From Microcaldota archaeon (lineage in GTDB: Archaea; Micrarchaeota; Micrarchaeia; Micrarchaeales; CABMGC01): DNA of 64,000 nucleotides. The position numbers were made by a program, and so were the translations under genes. Below, one piece after another: positions 1 through 8,497 of the stretch (position 1 is its first letter; each line of letters begins with the position of its first letter). The stretch covers positions 505,568 through 569,567 of the forward strand of contig JAKASU010000001.1 in assembly GCA_021818925.1 (NCBI GenBank). Direction: 5' to 3'. Under the pieces are notes generated by a model. It had not been told where the DNA came from. It saw nothing but the letters and a program-made list of their open reading frames with translations, and searched no databases.

Positions 1-980
1 GCTGAGTAGTTGACCCTCTTTCCAGAGAGGTTGTACCTGAAGCGGCCCTCCTTGCCCTTCAGCCTCTGCGCTATGGTCTTGAGGGCCCTTCCGCTCCTGT
101 GCCTCGCGGGCGGTATGCCGCTTGTCTCGTTGTTGAAATATGTGGTGACATGGTACTGCAGCAGTTCCCAGAGGTCGTCGATTATGATCTGCGGAGCTCC
201 GGCGTTTATGTTCTGCTCAAGCCTCTGGTTGATGCGCATTATGTCCACGAGCTTGTGCGTCAGGTCGTCCTCGCTCCTCTCTCCGGTCTCGAGCGTTATG
301 CTTGGTCTCACGTCTACGGGCGGCACAAGGAGCGCGTTCAGCACGAGCGCCTCCGGTCTGCTCGTCTTGGAGTCAACGCCGAGTATCTTCAGGTCGTCGT
401 CGCTTATCTTGGCGAGCATGTCGCGTATCTCGTCGGGCTTGAGCCTGCGCTCGCCGATGTAAAAGTATGTGGGCATCGAGAACTTGATCTTCTCCTGCAC
501 CGTCTGGCAGTGCGGGCATTTCTTAACGCTCTTGAGCCTCTTTAGCATGCTCTGCTCCGCTGCCTTCTCCGCGTTGCTCTCCTGCGGCACCTGGGCCCCC
601 TCGCCCTCGGCGGTGAGCTCGCGCGTCATCTCCAACCTGAAAGCGTCTATCTGCTCGTTGTTGAGCAGGATCCTGTGGCACTTCTGGCACGTGGCTTGAA
701 GCAGCATGTTGATTATCTTCGCAAATTCTGAGTGTATTACCGGGCGGACGAGCTCGATGTGACCGAAGTGGCCCGGACAGGTCTTCGCTCTTCCTCCGCA
801 TGTCTTGCACACGAGTCCCGGGTCTATGACTCCTAGCCTCTGGTCAAGCAGGCCCCCGTCTATAGGGTAGCCGTCCTCGTTGTACGTGTCTGGCACTGTG
901 AGCTTCGCCACGCTGAGCTTCTTGACCTGATCCTGGGAGAATATCCCGAACTTTATCTGCTTGATTATCTCCGCTTGCAT
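1..980 (-). CDS. rpoA1: DNA-directed RNA polymerase subunit A' (partial, N-terminal part)
   Basis: This is the N-terminal part of the largest archaeal RNA polymerase subunit; about 326 residues are visible and the gene runs off the window at base 1. The zinc-binding clamp signature is clear: Cys58 and Cys61, then the CPGH motif with Cys68 and His71, followed by a C-x2-C pair near 98-101 and CPHC near 150. ATG at 980 lies 2 nt after the stop of rpoB', matching the conserved H-B''-B'-A' archaeal operon. It forms the clamp and part of the catalytic cleft. The family call is certain; the remaining gene, including the catalytic NADFDGD loop, is outside the window. Confidence 0.97.
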   Translation of the reverse strand, partial: MQAEIIKQIKFGIFSQDQVKKLSVAKLTVPDTYNEDGYPIDGGLLDQRLGVIDPGLVCKTCGGRAKTCPGHFGHIELVRPVIHSEFAKIINMLLQATCQKCHRILLNNEQIDAFRLEMTRELTAEGEGAQVPQESNAEKAAEQSMLKRLKSVKKCPHCQTVQEKIKFSMPTYFYIGERRLKPDEIRDMLAKISDDDLKILGVDSKTSRPEALVLNALLVPPVDVRPSITLETGERSEDDLTHKLVDIMRINQRLEQNINAGAPQIIIDDLWELLQYHVTTYFNNETSGIPPARHRSGRALKTIAQRLKGKEGRFRYNLSGKRVNYS

Positions 981-982
981 TG

Positions 983-2812
983 CTATTCCTCCATCCCTAC
1001 CTGCGGCCTTATGTGCAGGCTCTTTATCTCGTCCAGCAGCAGCTTGAACGCGTAGCTTATCTCGACCTCTACCAGCCTGTTGCTGTTGCAGAGCGGGCAG
1101 ACGTCGACGCGCTTCGCATAATCCCTGTAGCCCACTGTTCCGCACTCCTTGCAGATCAGCACTGTTGCCTTGTCGCTCTGGTCGAGCATTCGCTCCTTGA
1201 GCAGCAGGCTGGCTCCGTATGCGACCAGTACATCACGTTCCATCTCTCCGAACCTGAGTCCGCCGAGCCTTGCCTTGCCCTCCGTCGGCTGGTGTGTGAG
1301 TATCTGGACCGTTCCTCTTGACCTGACCTGCATCTTGTTGCTGACCATGTGGTGCAGCCTGTTGTAGTATACAACGCCCTGGAAGAGCTTTGCCTTGAAC
1401 GGCCTGCCCGTTATACCATCGTAGAGCTGCTCCTCTCCGTGCGGATCGAATCCGTGCGCCTCTAGTATCTTGCCGTACTCGTCAAGCCTCGCCGCTCCCC
1501 TCTCGGAGAAGGCGGTGCCATCGAGTCTCGAGCCCTTCATCGCCGCCGCCTTGGCGCCGAGCGTCTCAAGGAGGTGGCCGAAGGTCATTCTTCCAGGTAT
1601 GCCGTGTGGGTTCAGCATTAGGTCGGGCACGACGCCGTGCTCGGTGAACGGCATGTCCTCGTGCGGCACCACGAGCGCGACCACTCCCTTCTGCCCGTGC
1701 CTGCTCCCGAACTTGTCTCCGGCCTCGGGCACGCGAAGGCTTCTGACCCTTACCTTGACTATCCTTGTAGCGCCGGGCGATTCTGTGAACACAACGTCGT
1801 CTACTACGCCGTTCTCGCCGGGCTTGAGCACGACAGAATCGTCTCTTGTCTTCTCCTCAAGGCCTCCGGCCCCTATGCTCTCCTCGAGGAATCTGGGCGG
1901 CGCGACCTTCCCTATGAGCACATCGCCCTCAGCCACTGTCATCTCGGGCTCTATCACGCCGTCGTCGCTCAGCTTTGAGTAGGCGTGCTCGCCGAGGTAA
2001 CCCTCTGTTGTTGCCGGAGGAATCTTGAAAACGTCCTTCTGGCCTCCCGGGTACCTTCTCTCCTCGTCCGAGTATGTCCTGTAGAACATGCTCCTTGCGA
2101 GGCCCCTGTCCACCGCCGCCTTGCTTATCACGACAGCGTCCTGCATGTTGTATCCGTAATACGTTGAGAGCGCGACCACGAAGTTCTGGCCGGATGCGTG
2201 CCTGCTCAGCTTCAGCGTCTCATACGCCGACGTGGTTACCAGCGGGGCCTGCGGATAGAAGAGTATGTGGGCCCTCGATTCGAACCTGAGGTTGAAGTTC
2301 GTCGCGTAGAGCCCCTGAGCCTGCTTGATGTAGCTCGCGAACATCAGGTGTCGCGGCGCGCTGTTCATCTCAGGGAACGGCGCTGTGTTGATCGTGAATC
2401 CGAATATAGAAACAGGATCCACCTCGAGGTGCGTGGTCTTGTCCGTTATGTCGGCCTCGGTCATGGCGACGAGCGTGTTCTCCTCCTCCTCCGCGTCAAG
2501 GAACTCGATTATCCCGTTCCTTGTCAGGTAGCCGAAATCTATCTCCTTCTTTTCGAGCTTCTCTGCGATCTCCTTCGTGAGCCTCGATTTGCCGCCGTCG
2601 ACTATAACGTAAGGCTTCCTAACCCTGCCGCGGTCTGTGTTGATGTGGACCTCATTGAGCTTCTCAAGGTAGGCAACGTTTACCTCTCCGGATATCACGC
2701 CCTTGCGCCTGGCCTCCTTGACCTCTCTGATGTAAGCGTAGGGGTCTGAGACGTGGCCGATGGCCTTGCCATTGAGGTGCACGTAGCATTTCTCGCTTAT
2801 CTTCTTCGCCAT
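983..2812 (-). CDS. rpoB1: DNA-directed RNA polymerase subunit B'
   Basis: This is the C-terminal half of the RNA polymerase beta-equivalent, 609 residues, encoded separately from B'' as in many euryarchaea and DPANN. The conserved GDKFGSRHGQKG segment in the middle forms part of the catalytic wall. A zinc finger (CKEC and CPLC, about residues 554-575) sits near the C-terminus, which ends in the usual helix that contacts A'. Its ATG at 2812 directly abuts the stop of rpoB'' (TAG then ATG, no spacer), so translation is probably coupled. It is co-transcribed with rpoH, rpoB'' and rpoA'. Confidence 0.97.
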   Translation of the reverse strand: MAKKISEKCYVHLNGKAIGHVSDPYAYIREVKEARRKGVISGEVNVAYLEKLNEVHINTDRGRVRKPYVIVDGGKSRLTKEIAEKLEKKEIDFGYLTRNGIIEFLDAEEEENTLVAMTEADITDKTTHLEVDPVSIFGFTINTAPFPEMNSAPRHLMFASYIKQAQGLYATNFNLRFESRAHILFYPQAPLVTTSAYETLKLSRHASGQNFVVALSTYYGYNMQDAVVISKAAVDRGLARSMFYRTYSDEERRYPGGQKDVFKIPPATTEGYLGEHAYSKLSDDGVIEPEMTVAEGDVLIGKVAPPRFLEESIGAGGLEEKTRDDSVVLKPGENGVVDDVVFTESPGATRIVKVRVRSLRVPEAGDKFGSRHGQKGVVALVVPHEDMPFTEHGVVPDLMLNPHGIPGRMTFGHLLETLGAKAAAMKGSRLDGTAFSERGAARLDEYGKILEAHGFDPHGEEQLYDGITGRPFKAKLFQGVVYYNRLHHMVSNKMQVRSRGTVQILTHQPTEGKARLGGLRFGEMERDVLVAYGASLLLKERMLDQSDKATVLICKECGTVGYRDYAKRVDVCPLCNSNRLVEVEISYAFKLLLDEIKSLHIRPQVGMEE

Positions 2813-4288
2813 CTAATCCACTTCTATCTTGCCAAGCTCCTTGAGCTTGCTCTCAACCTGCTTCTCCTCGGCACCGACGCTGATCTTCGCCATTATCGCC
2901 AGATACTTTGTGAGCCCTACATCGAGTCCTTCCGGCGTTTCTGAAACGCAGATCTTGCCCCACTGTGTGCCGTGCACCTCTCTTGCGTTGAAGTGTGGGT
3001 GCTTCTTTGCGAGCGGCGACTTCACCCTTCGCAGGTTTGTGTAGGTGCTGATGAGGTTCGTCCTGTCTAGGACCTGCGACACTCCGGTCTGTCCTGCGAC
3101 CCACGTGCCGGTTCCCATCGCGTACGAAATCTTCTCTGTCATCGTCTCGGGGCTGATTATCGTCGGTATGCTGAGCTTCCTTCCCCTGGCGCTAGCGCGC
3201 TCTATCTGGTACTTGACGTCCTTCACGAAGAACCTGAAAGCGTAGGCGAAGAGCTCCTCCATCAGCTGGCCAGAGTACTTGACGCGCTTGTTTGAGTAGT
3301 GGTCCTTGTCGTCCTGAGGCGCGAGCCTGTTCGCGACTATGCTGGAGCGCCTGGACATCTGCAGCACGTACCTTCCCTTCTCCTTCCTGTCCTCTGGCTT
3401 GGTGCCTATATGCGGCAGCAGGTAGGTGTCAAGCTGTGTCTCAGCGCGTTTTATCTGGTACTCTTTCGCCTGCCCTGGCGCTGAGAGCTTGCCCAGTTCC
3501 AGGAGCGCGTCGCTTGGCCCTATGTCCTTGGCCTCGCTCATCTCTATGTTCAGCATCATGTCGTTCTTGTACGCGAGGATGTCGCTAGCTGAGTCGAGCA
3601 TGTAGTTGACGGGTATGCCCAGCGCGCGTAGTATGAGCACCATGCCCACCGCCTTGTGGAGCGTCGGGAACTCTACGCTGAATATCCCGTTCTGGTTCCT
3701 TGAGATCACGGTTCGTGCCCTGAATCCTGGCGCTGTTGAGAATACCTTGCTTGTGGTCTCGGCGCCGCCCTTCTCCTTGCTCGTTATTATTCGGTTGGGC
3801 GCAAGGTCCTCAAGCCCTATGAGCACTCGCTCCGTCCCTTTTACTATGAAATAGCCGCCTGGGTCGTCTGGATCTTCGCCGTTCTCCGCCATCTGGCCCT
3901 TCGTCATTGTGCGGAAGTGGCAGAGGTTGCTTCTCACAACTATCGGCAACTCGCCTATGAACACCTCTCCGTAGCTCGCCTCCTTCTCTATGCCCCTTAT
4001 GACGGGCACGAACTCCAGGAACATCGGCGATGAGTACGTGAGGTTCCTGAGCCTGGCCTCGTTCGGCAGTATGCTCCTCCTCGAGCTGTCCGCCTCGATG
4101 ACCGAAGGCTTGTCGAGCCTTATCTTCCCAAGCTTTAGTGAGAATCCTTCGACGCTGGGCTCTATCGTGCCCTGCTGGTCTATTATCTTCTGGACGTCCT
4201 GTTCGACGAACCTGTTGAAACTCTCTATCTGGTGCTGCACAAGAGAGTTGGAACTAAGGTACGATTCCAATAGTATGTTCTTTTTCAT
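2813..4288 (-). CDS. rpoB2: DNA-directed RNA polymerase subunit B''
   Basis: This is the N-terminal half of the RNA polymerase beta-equivalent, 491 residues. It starts with the typical helix that aligns with the family (LLESYLSSNSLVQHQIESFN) and contains the YFIVKGTERVLI core and the ETPEGLDVGL motif near the C-terminus. Splitting of B into B'' and B' at this position is a known archaeal arrangement and not a frameshift: both pieces have family-like termini, and the downstream gene begins immediately with ATG. It lies between rpoH (12 nt upstream) and rpoB' in the polymerase operon. Confidence 0.97.
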   Translation of the reverse strand: MKKNILLESYLSSNSLVQHQIESFNRFVEQDVQKIIDQQGTIEPSVEGFSLKLGKIRLDKPSVIEADSSRRSILPNEARLRNLTYSSPMFLEFVPVIRGIEKEASYGEVFIGELPIVVRSNLCHFRTMTKGQMAENGEDPDDPGGYFIVKGTERVLIGLEDLAPNRIITSKEKGGAETTSKVFSTAPGFRARTVISRNQNGIFSVEFPTLHKAVGMVLILRALGIPVNYMLDSASDILAYKNDMMLNIEMSEAKDIGPSDALLELGKLSAPGQAKEYQIKRAETQLDTYLLPHIGTKPEDRKEKGRYVLQMSRRSSIVANRLAPQDDKDHYSNKRVKYSGQLMEELFAYAFRFFVKDVKYQIERASARGRKLSIPTIISPETMTEKISYAMGTGTWVAGQTGVSQVLDRTNLISTYTNLRRVKSPLAKKHPHFNAREVHGTQWGKICVSETPEGLDVGLTKYLAIMAKISVGAEEKQVESKLKELGKIEVD

Positions 4289-4300
4289 CCGATCCTACCG

Positions 4301-4531
4301 TTATCTCTCTACAACGTGCCTGTAGTACTTGTAGCTCTTCCCGAAATCTTCCCTGTCGATCTCAAGAACGTCGCCGTCCTTGGCCTCTGCCTTCTTCGCC
4401 TGAGGGTCGCTCGCCAGTATCTCAGGAAGGTTTCCGACGGTTATGCCGAGAGAGGAGAGTACTTCGTTTACTTCGGTGCGACTCAGGATTCTGTGCGTGG
4501 GTACAAGGTCGTGTTCCCTCTTACTCAACAA
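4301..4531 (-). CDS. rpoH: DNA-directed RNA polymerase subunit H (Rpb5 C-terminal homologue)
   Basis: A 76-residue protein matching archaeal RpoH, the counterpart of the C-terminal domain of eukaryotic Rpb5. Diagnostic features are the LVPTHRILSRTEV start, the ILASDPQAKKAEAKDGDVLEI core and the C-terminal YYRHVVE. It is the first gene of the RNA polymerase operon. A TATA element about 46-55 bp upstream on the minus strand fits a transcript with a short leader. Confidence 0.95.
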   Translation of the reverse strand: MLSKREHDLVPTHRILSRTEVNEVLSSLGITVGNLPEILASDPQAKKAEAKDGDVLEIDREDFGKSYKYYRHVVER

Positions 4532-4576
4532 TACACCTAAAAGAAGGCTAGTGCTAACGTTGTCAGTAGTATGTTC

Positions 4577-4586
4577 TATTTATAAG
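4577..4586 (-). promoter_or_regulatory. TATA box of the RNA polymerase operon
   Basis: Read on the minus strand the bases give CTTATAAATA, a strong archaeal TATA element. It lies about 25 bp before an expected start site near 4555 and about 46 bp before the rpoH ATG. No other promoter-like element is obvious in the 100 bp between rpoH and the next gene. Confidence 0.6.
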
Positions 4587-4631
4587 TAAGGAAAAAGTTA
4601 ATAAGTTTTGCGTACTTCACTGCTGATGCGG

Positions 4632-5243
4632 CTATGAGAGCACACGTCTCTTCACCTCCTCGATGTACACCTCCCTTCTCGCTATACCAGTCAACTCCTC
4701 TAAGTGCCTGCGCAACGTCTCCGAGGTGTAGTCGTTGACCAGGCGTACGTCCTCCTTTACCTTTTCCACGGTCTTCTCTGTTATGTCGTTTCTCTCTTCC
4801 TTCGTGGGATACCTGCCGTATGCCTTCTTGTAGAACTCGAGCCTCTGCTTCTCGTCAGCGTCTATCCTAACAATCCACACCTTCGGAAGCATGGTGCGAA
4901 ACGCCGCAGCCTCGTCTGGAGAGCGCATGCCGTCGACTACTATCGGCAGTCTGCCCGATGATACCGCGTCGCGCGCCAGGTATTTTGCCCAGACCCCGGG
5001 ATCTATCTCCTTGTGCTTCGCACCTATAGCCTGCAGCAGCGCGCGATCCTTGCCCACCATGCCGTGATACTTTACCGCTATCTCCTTTATCGGATCAGAG
5101 AACGCGGGCCTGTAGACAGTTATGCCGAACTCCTTCTCGAGCTGCGCCTTCAGCGCATCGGCGTAGGTGTTCTTGCCGCTCGCCATCTTGCCGACGAAGG
5201 CGAACGAGGGTATGACCGTGGAGTAAGACGCTTTCTCTTCCAA
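4632..5243 (-). CDS. P-loop nucleotide kinase (deoxynucleoside monophosphate kinase-like)
   Basis: A 203-residue P-loop protein with Walker A GKMASGKNT at about residues 18-26 (start FAFVGKMASGKNTYADAL). Acidic and basic segments in the C-terminal half resemble the lid and LID-arginine regions of nucleoside monophosphate kinases. Phage-type dNMP kinases and dephospho-CoA kinase-like proteins are the closest families I can suggest; the phosphate acceptor cannot be read from sequence. The chosen start is TTG at 5243 because AGGTGGGG, a near-perfect Shine-Dalgarno site, sits about 5 nt upstream and no ATG lies before the P-loop. It converges on nothing and is followed by the RNA polymerase operon promoter. 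Confidence 0.75.
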   Translation of the reverse strand: MEEKASYSTVIPSFAFVGKMASGKNTYADALKAQLEKEFGITVYRPAFSDPIKEIAVKYHGMVGKDRALLQAIGAKHKEIDPGVWAKYLARDAVSSGRLPIVVDGMRSPDEAAAFRTMLPKVWIVRIDADEKQRLEFYKKAYGRYPTKEERNDITEKTVEKVKEDVRLVNDYTSETLRRHLEELTGIARREVYIEEVKRRVLS

Positions 5244-5338
5244 GAGCTCCCCACCTTAAATCTCTTGGTTTGTATTTAATCCTTCGCACATATTTTGGAA
5301 CGCAAAATATTCGTCGTCTCACGTTTTTGGAGAGAATG

Positions 5339-5346
5339 TTTAAATA
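5339..5346 (+). promoter_or_regulatory. TATA box in front of the candidate RNA at 5.4 kb
   Basis: TTTAAATA on the plus strand, in an otherwise gene-free stretch. A transcript would be expected to start near 5368-5372, just before a series of hairpins. The nearest convincing plus-strand coding start (5618) is about 270 bp away, too far for the usual short archaeal leader. Confidence 0.5.
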
Positions 5347-5367
5347 GGTGGAGAGCAATAACAGTAG

Positions 5368-5555
5368 CATAGATGAAGGACATGGCAATAAAGAACCTGT
5401 GGGCATTCGCACCCAGAGGAACGGTGTCAAATATAGGTACACCGAGGCACCTGAATTACAGGTAGCCATGGTCTAGAACGCGAACCTTCTTTTAGCAACT
5501 TTGGCAAGACGCCGTGGACCAGGGGCGCTTAAAACAACAAAACAAGCGCCACCTT
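5368..5555 (+). ncRNA. Candidate structured RNA (or leader) with four hairpins
   Basis: A gap of about 370 bp between two genes holds a TATA box followed by four potential hairpins. They are: 5396-5419 (3+4 bp with a mismatch), 5422-5444 (CGGTGT/ACACCG), 5446-5467 (GGC-ACCTG/CAGGT-GCC with one bulge, 5-nt loop) and 5524-5550 (7 bp GGCGCTT/AAGCGCC, A-rich 13-nt loop). A longer pairing TGGTC 5469-5473 with GACCA 5517-5521 could tie them together. I do not recognise an RNA family; RNase P and SRP RNA signatures are not visible. An alternative is a leaderless 30-codon ORF from ATG 5373 to TAG 5465 that overlaps the first three hairpins. Pairings were found by eye and no energy was computed. Confidence 0.35.
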
Positions 5556-5617
5556 CGTCCTGCGGATGTTTGTGCCGGTTCGGATTCTTCGACGTGGAAT
5601 TGAAGAGGGGAGATCAA

Positions 5618-5884
5618 ATGATGGAGGAGATGGTTGAATTTCGTGAAATGCTTGTTGGGCGCTGCGCCTTCTGCGAGCGTGAGCTCGCTGAGGGCGAGAT
5701 GAGAGTCGTGCTGCCCGCTTACGTGAGGGAACACGATGAGGCTGTGCGAAGCGGCCTGGTGGAGCAGAGATTCATCTGCGCGCAGTGCGCGATGAGCCTC
5801 AAAAGCAAGGAGAGGGCCAGGGCGAGAAGCGCTGCTGCTGACGAAATGAGACGCATCGTTGCGTTCCTGCAAATGATGCAGTAG
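5618..5884 (+). CDS. Small protein with two CxxC pairs (zinc-ribbon-like), function unknown
   Basis: An 88-residue hypothetical protein. CAFC near residue 16 and CAQC near residue 52 are spaced like one four-Cys zinc or iron site, followed by a Lys/Arg/Ala-rich helical C-terminus. The start is ATG 5618 because GGGGAGAT, a good ribosome binding site, lies just upstream. A longer reading frame back to a TTG at 5501 would run through a strong hairpin and is low-complexity. I do not recognise the family. It is followed by kae1, which has its own TATA box. Confidence 0.6.
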   Translation: MMEEMVEFREMLVGRCAFCERELAEGEMRVVLPAYVREHDEAVRSGLVEQRFICAQCAMSLKSKERARARSAAADEMRRIVAFLQMMQ

Positions 5885-5940
5885 CGGCACGGCACTCTGA
5901 AGGCGCGGCAGCAGAGCCACGCCTCAGAGGAGCCGCACAC

Positions 5941-5949
5941 TTAATAAAA
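5941..5949 (+). promoter_or_regulatory. TATA box of kae1-bud32
   Basis: TTAATAAAA on the plus strand, 22-30 bp before the kae1 ATG at 5971. This spacing implies a leaderless transcript and so supports that start codon. Confidence 0.55.
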
Positions 5950-5970
5950 TTCGCCGGGGAATCTTGAATC

Positions 5971-6945
5971 ATGCTTACTATAGGCATTGAGAGCAGCGCA
6001 CACACATTCGGAGTAGGAATAGTAAGCAAAGGCAAAGTGCTCGCGAACGAGAAGCTTATGTACGACGTCGGCACCAGGGGCATGATACCTTCAAAGGTCG
6101 CCGAGACCCATGTTAAGAACGCCAAGACGGTGATACGGATGGCGCTCGAGAAGGCGGGGGTCGACATGCGCGAGATAGAGGGCGTGGGCTACACCAGGGG
6201 TCCGGGAATAGGGGCGTGCCTGCAGGTGGGACAGCTGGCCGCCAAGACGATAGCTTCGGGGCTTGGGGTGAGGATAGTGCCTGTGAACCATGCCGTTGCG
6301 CACGCTGAGATAACCAAGCATGAGGCCGGATTCAAGGACCCGGTAACGCTATACGTCAGCGGGGGCAATTCGCAGCTGCTCAAGCTCTCGAAGGGACCTG
6401 AGAGGCGATACCAGATACTGGGCGAGACCTTCGACATAGGTGTGGGCAACATGCTCGACGCGTTCGCGCGCGAGATAAAACTCAAGCCGGCATGGGGCTC
6501 GACAGTAGCAAAACTTGCTGCGAAAGGCCATTACATTCCGATGCCGTACACTGTCAAGGGCATGGACTTTGCGTTCACAGGCCTGCTCACCTACGCATCG
6601 AGCCTCGCGGGCAAGGAGCGCAACGAGGACTTGTGCTACTCCATACAGGAGACGTCGTTCGCGATGCTCTGCGAGGCCACGGAACGCGCGCTCCTGCTCA
6701 CCAACAGCGACGAGCTGACTGTGTGCGGGGGCGTGGCTCAGAGCTCGAGGCTCAGGGAGATGCTCGCGGGCATGTGCAAGGAACACGGGATGCGATTCGG
6801 CTTTGCGGCAAACGAGTTCAACGCAGACAACGGAGGCATGATCGCGTACGTTGCGGAGCGCATGCTGAATAGCGGCGTGTCGGCTGCGCTGGACCGGTGC
6901 GACATAGAACAGAGGTACAGGATAGACAAGGCTGTTGTTTACTAG
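5971..6945 (+). CDS. kae1: KEOPS tRNA N6-threonylcarbamoyltransferase Kae1
   Basis: The catalytic subunit of the KEOPS complex, which puts threonylcarbamoyl on A37 of ANN-decoding tRNAs; 324 residues, full length for archaeal Kae1. It shows the ASKHA fold signatures: GIESSAHTFGVGI at the N-terminus, the metal-binding HAVAH motif near residue 110, YVSGGNSQLL, and GETFDIGVGNMLDAF. The Bud32 kinase follows only 7 nt downstream, as separate genes and not as the Kae1-Bud32 fusion seen in some archaea. Pcc1 is elsewhere in the window at 36.8 kb. Confidence 0.97.
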   Translation: MLTIGIESSAHTFGVGIVSKGKVLANEKLMYDVGTRGMIPSKVAETHVKNAKTVIRMALEKAGVDMREIEGVGYTRGPGIGACLQVGQLAAKTIASGLGVRIVPVNHAVAHAEITKHEAGFKDPVTLYVSGGNSQLLKLSKGPERRYQILGETFDIGVGNMLDAFAREIKLKPAWGSTVAKLAAKGHYIPMPYTVKGMDFAFTGLLTYASSLAGKERNEDLCYSIQETSFAMLCEATERALLLTNSDELTVCGGVAQSSRLREMLAGMCKEHGMRFGFAANEFNADNGGMIAYVAERMLNSGVSAALDRCDIEQRYRIDKAVVY

Positions 6946-6952
6946 TGGAACT

Positions 6953-7537
6953 ATGAGGAAGCTAAGCGAGGGCGCGGAGGCGCGCGTCTATCTTGCAAAG
7001 ATGTTCGGCTCCAACGTCGTGGTGAAGGTCAGGCACGCGAAGGCCTACCGAATAATGGAGCTGGACGAGAACCTCAGGAGGACGCGCACACGAAGGGAAG
7101 CGAAGGCGATGGTGCGCGCGAGCGAGGCCGGAGTGCGGGTGCCTGAGCTGTTCGCGCTCGGTGAGTTCTCGATATACATGGAGAAGGTGACAGGAAGCCT
7201 GCTGAAAGACGCGAGGCAGAGGGGGCGGTACGGCGAGATAGGGCGTATGCTTGCAAAGATGCACGGAGCGAACGTGATACACGGCGACTTCACTCCAGCC
7301 AACATAATGATTACTCCATCAGGACCGTGCGTGATAGACTTCGGCTTGTCAGAGATAAGCGAGAGCGCGGAGGGCAAGGCGATAGATCTTCTGCTCATGA
7401 AACGCTCGATAGGGGATCGCGATTACAGGACGCTGGCGGAAGCATACGGCAGCGGCTACGCTGGCTCAAAGCAGATATTCTCAAGGCTTGCAGACATAGA
7501 AAAGCGCGGAAGGTACCAGATAAGGACGCTAATGTAG
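6953..7537 (+). CDS. bud32: KEOPS-associated atypical kinase/ATPase Bud32
   Basis: A small RIO-like kinase of 194 residues, the partner of Kae1 in tRNA t6A synthesis. The start of the fold (LSEGAEARVYLAK, VVVKVRHAKAYR) is the nucleotide loop and lysine. IHGDFTPANIMI near residue 113 is the catalytic loop, and VIDFGLS carries the metal-binding Asp. The basic C-terminus (KRGRYQIRTLM) matches the Bud32 tail, usually KRGR. ATG 6953 is used because an upstream TTG overlaps kae1. Its TAG is followed directly by the stop of the opposite L41e gene. Confidence 0.95.
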   Translation: MRKLSEGAEARVYLAKMFGSNVVVKVRHAKAYRIMELDENLRRTRTRREAKAMVRASEAGVRVPELFALGEFSIYMEKVTGSLLKDARQRGRYGEIGRMLAKMHGANVIHGDFTPANIMITPSGPCVIDFGLSEISESAEGKAIDLLLMKRSIGDRDYRTLAEAYGSGYAGSKQIFSRLADIEKRGRYQIRTLM

Positions 7538-7651
7538 CTAGAGCTCTCCGACCCTTCTCTTCTGGGCGCGCTTCATGCGCTTCCTGCGCTTCTTGATCCA
7601 CTTCCAGCGCATTCGGCCCTTCTTCTTCCATTTCCTGGGTATGCTTCCCAA
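7538..7651 (-). CDS. rpl41e: Ribosomal protein eL41-like very short basic peptide
   Basis: A 37-residue peptide dominated by Lys, Arg and Trp ([20 protein letters not shown] core), matching the size and composition of the single-helix ribosomal protein L41e, which binds at the ribosomal subunit interface. The only in-frame start is TTG at 7651. It lies tail-to-tail with bud32 with no spacer, sharing the palindrome TAGCTA. The call rests on composition and length because so short a peptide has little other signal. Confidence 0.65.
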   Translation of the reverse strand: MGSIPRKWKKKGRMRWKWIKKRRKRMKRAQKRRVGEL

Positions 7652-7717
7652 ACAAAAACACCGCTGAGTTGCTGATATGGTTTTATTAGTGCTTATCTAT
7701 ATTAAAGATGCGGTTGG

Positions 7718-8497
7718 ATGCGAAAAGGAATAATCGTCTATGTGGCTGTGCTTGTCATACTTGTAGTTGTCGCCTACCTCCTTTACAACCCCCACACAAG
7801 GTCGAGCCCCACGACAACGACAACAATATCAGGTTCGGTCGGCACCAATGTGACGAGCACGGTAGGAGGAGGACAGAGCAACCAGACAACGACTGTTGCT
7901 AACACGACAACAATATACTACGCGAGCTGCATCTCAACAAAAGCAACGGTCGCGATACCAAACGGCAACTTCTCTACAGGCACTTATGCAAACTGGAGCG
8001 CCACCGGGCCCGGATTCGGGAGCAAGCCGTTCAACCTGACCTCGGCGAACAGCGACGGCGCGTACTATGGGGCGAAGTGGAGCGGATACAACGGCACCTT
8101 CGCCGCTACGACGTACACCACCGGAATATCGTTGCAGGCAGGAAACCTTACCTCTGATCCTTTCGCGGTCAGCGAGCTCTACCTCAACTTCAAGCTTGTC
8201 TCATCGCAGAGCGCGCAGCTCTACGTGCAGGTGCTGAAGGACGGGGTTCCGGAGATAACGGCGCACTACAACACTTACGCCTCGCCCAAGAACGTGCAGA
8301 ACCCGCAGAGTACGTTCGTCAATGCCAGCATACCGCTTGGCACACTGCTTTGCAAGAACGTCAGCATAAAGCTGGTGGCGGGAGTGACAGGCAGTTCCTC
8401 TAACGGCAAGGGTTACATAGCCGCGACCGGATTCTACCTTAGCAAAACGCCAGCTACGAACGCGACGCAGCCGGTGAGCCAGACGATAGTGACGTAA
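7718..8497 (+). CDS. Membrane-anchored extracellular glycoprotein-like protein
   Basis: A 259-residue protein with one N-terminal hydrophobic helix (residues about 4-23), then a long extracellular part rich in Thr, Ser, Asn and Gly. The segment after the helix is a Thr-rich linker (residues about 28-66), and many N-x-S/T sequons are present. The 190-residue remainder has the look of a beta-sandwich, with two Cys that could pair. It is probably anchored in the cytoplasmic membrane with its bulk outside. I do not recognise a specific family. ATG 7718 is chosen because it gives the anchor helix; an ATG at 7708 is out of frame. Confidence 0.7.
   Translation: MRKGIIVYVAVLVILVVVAYLLYNPHTRSSPTTTTTISGSVGTNVTSTVGGGQSNQTTTVANTTTIYYASCISTKATVAIPNGNFSTGTYANWSATGPGFGSKPFNLTSANSDGAYYGAKWSGYNGTFAATTYTTGISLQAGNLTSDPFAVSELYLNFKLVSSQSAQLYVQVLKDGVPEITAHYNTYASPKNVQNPQSTFVNASIPLGTLLCKNVSIKLVAGVTGSSSNGKGYIAATGFYLSKTPATNATQPVSQTIVT

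Noticed and set aside
2198..2749. Plus-strand frames of up to 180 codons opposite the RNA polymerase genes
   Set aside because: They are shadows caused by biased codon use of rpoB' and rpoB''.
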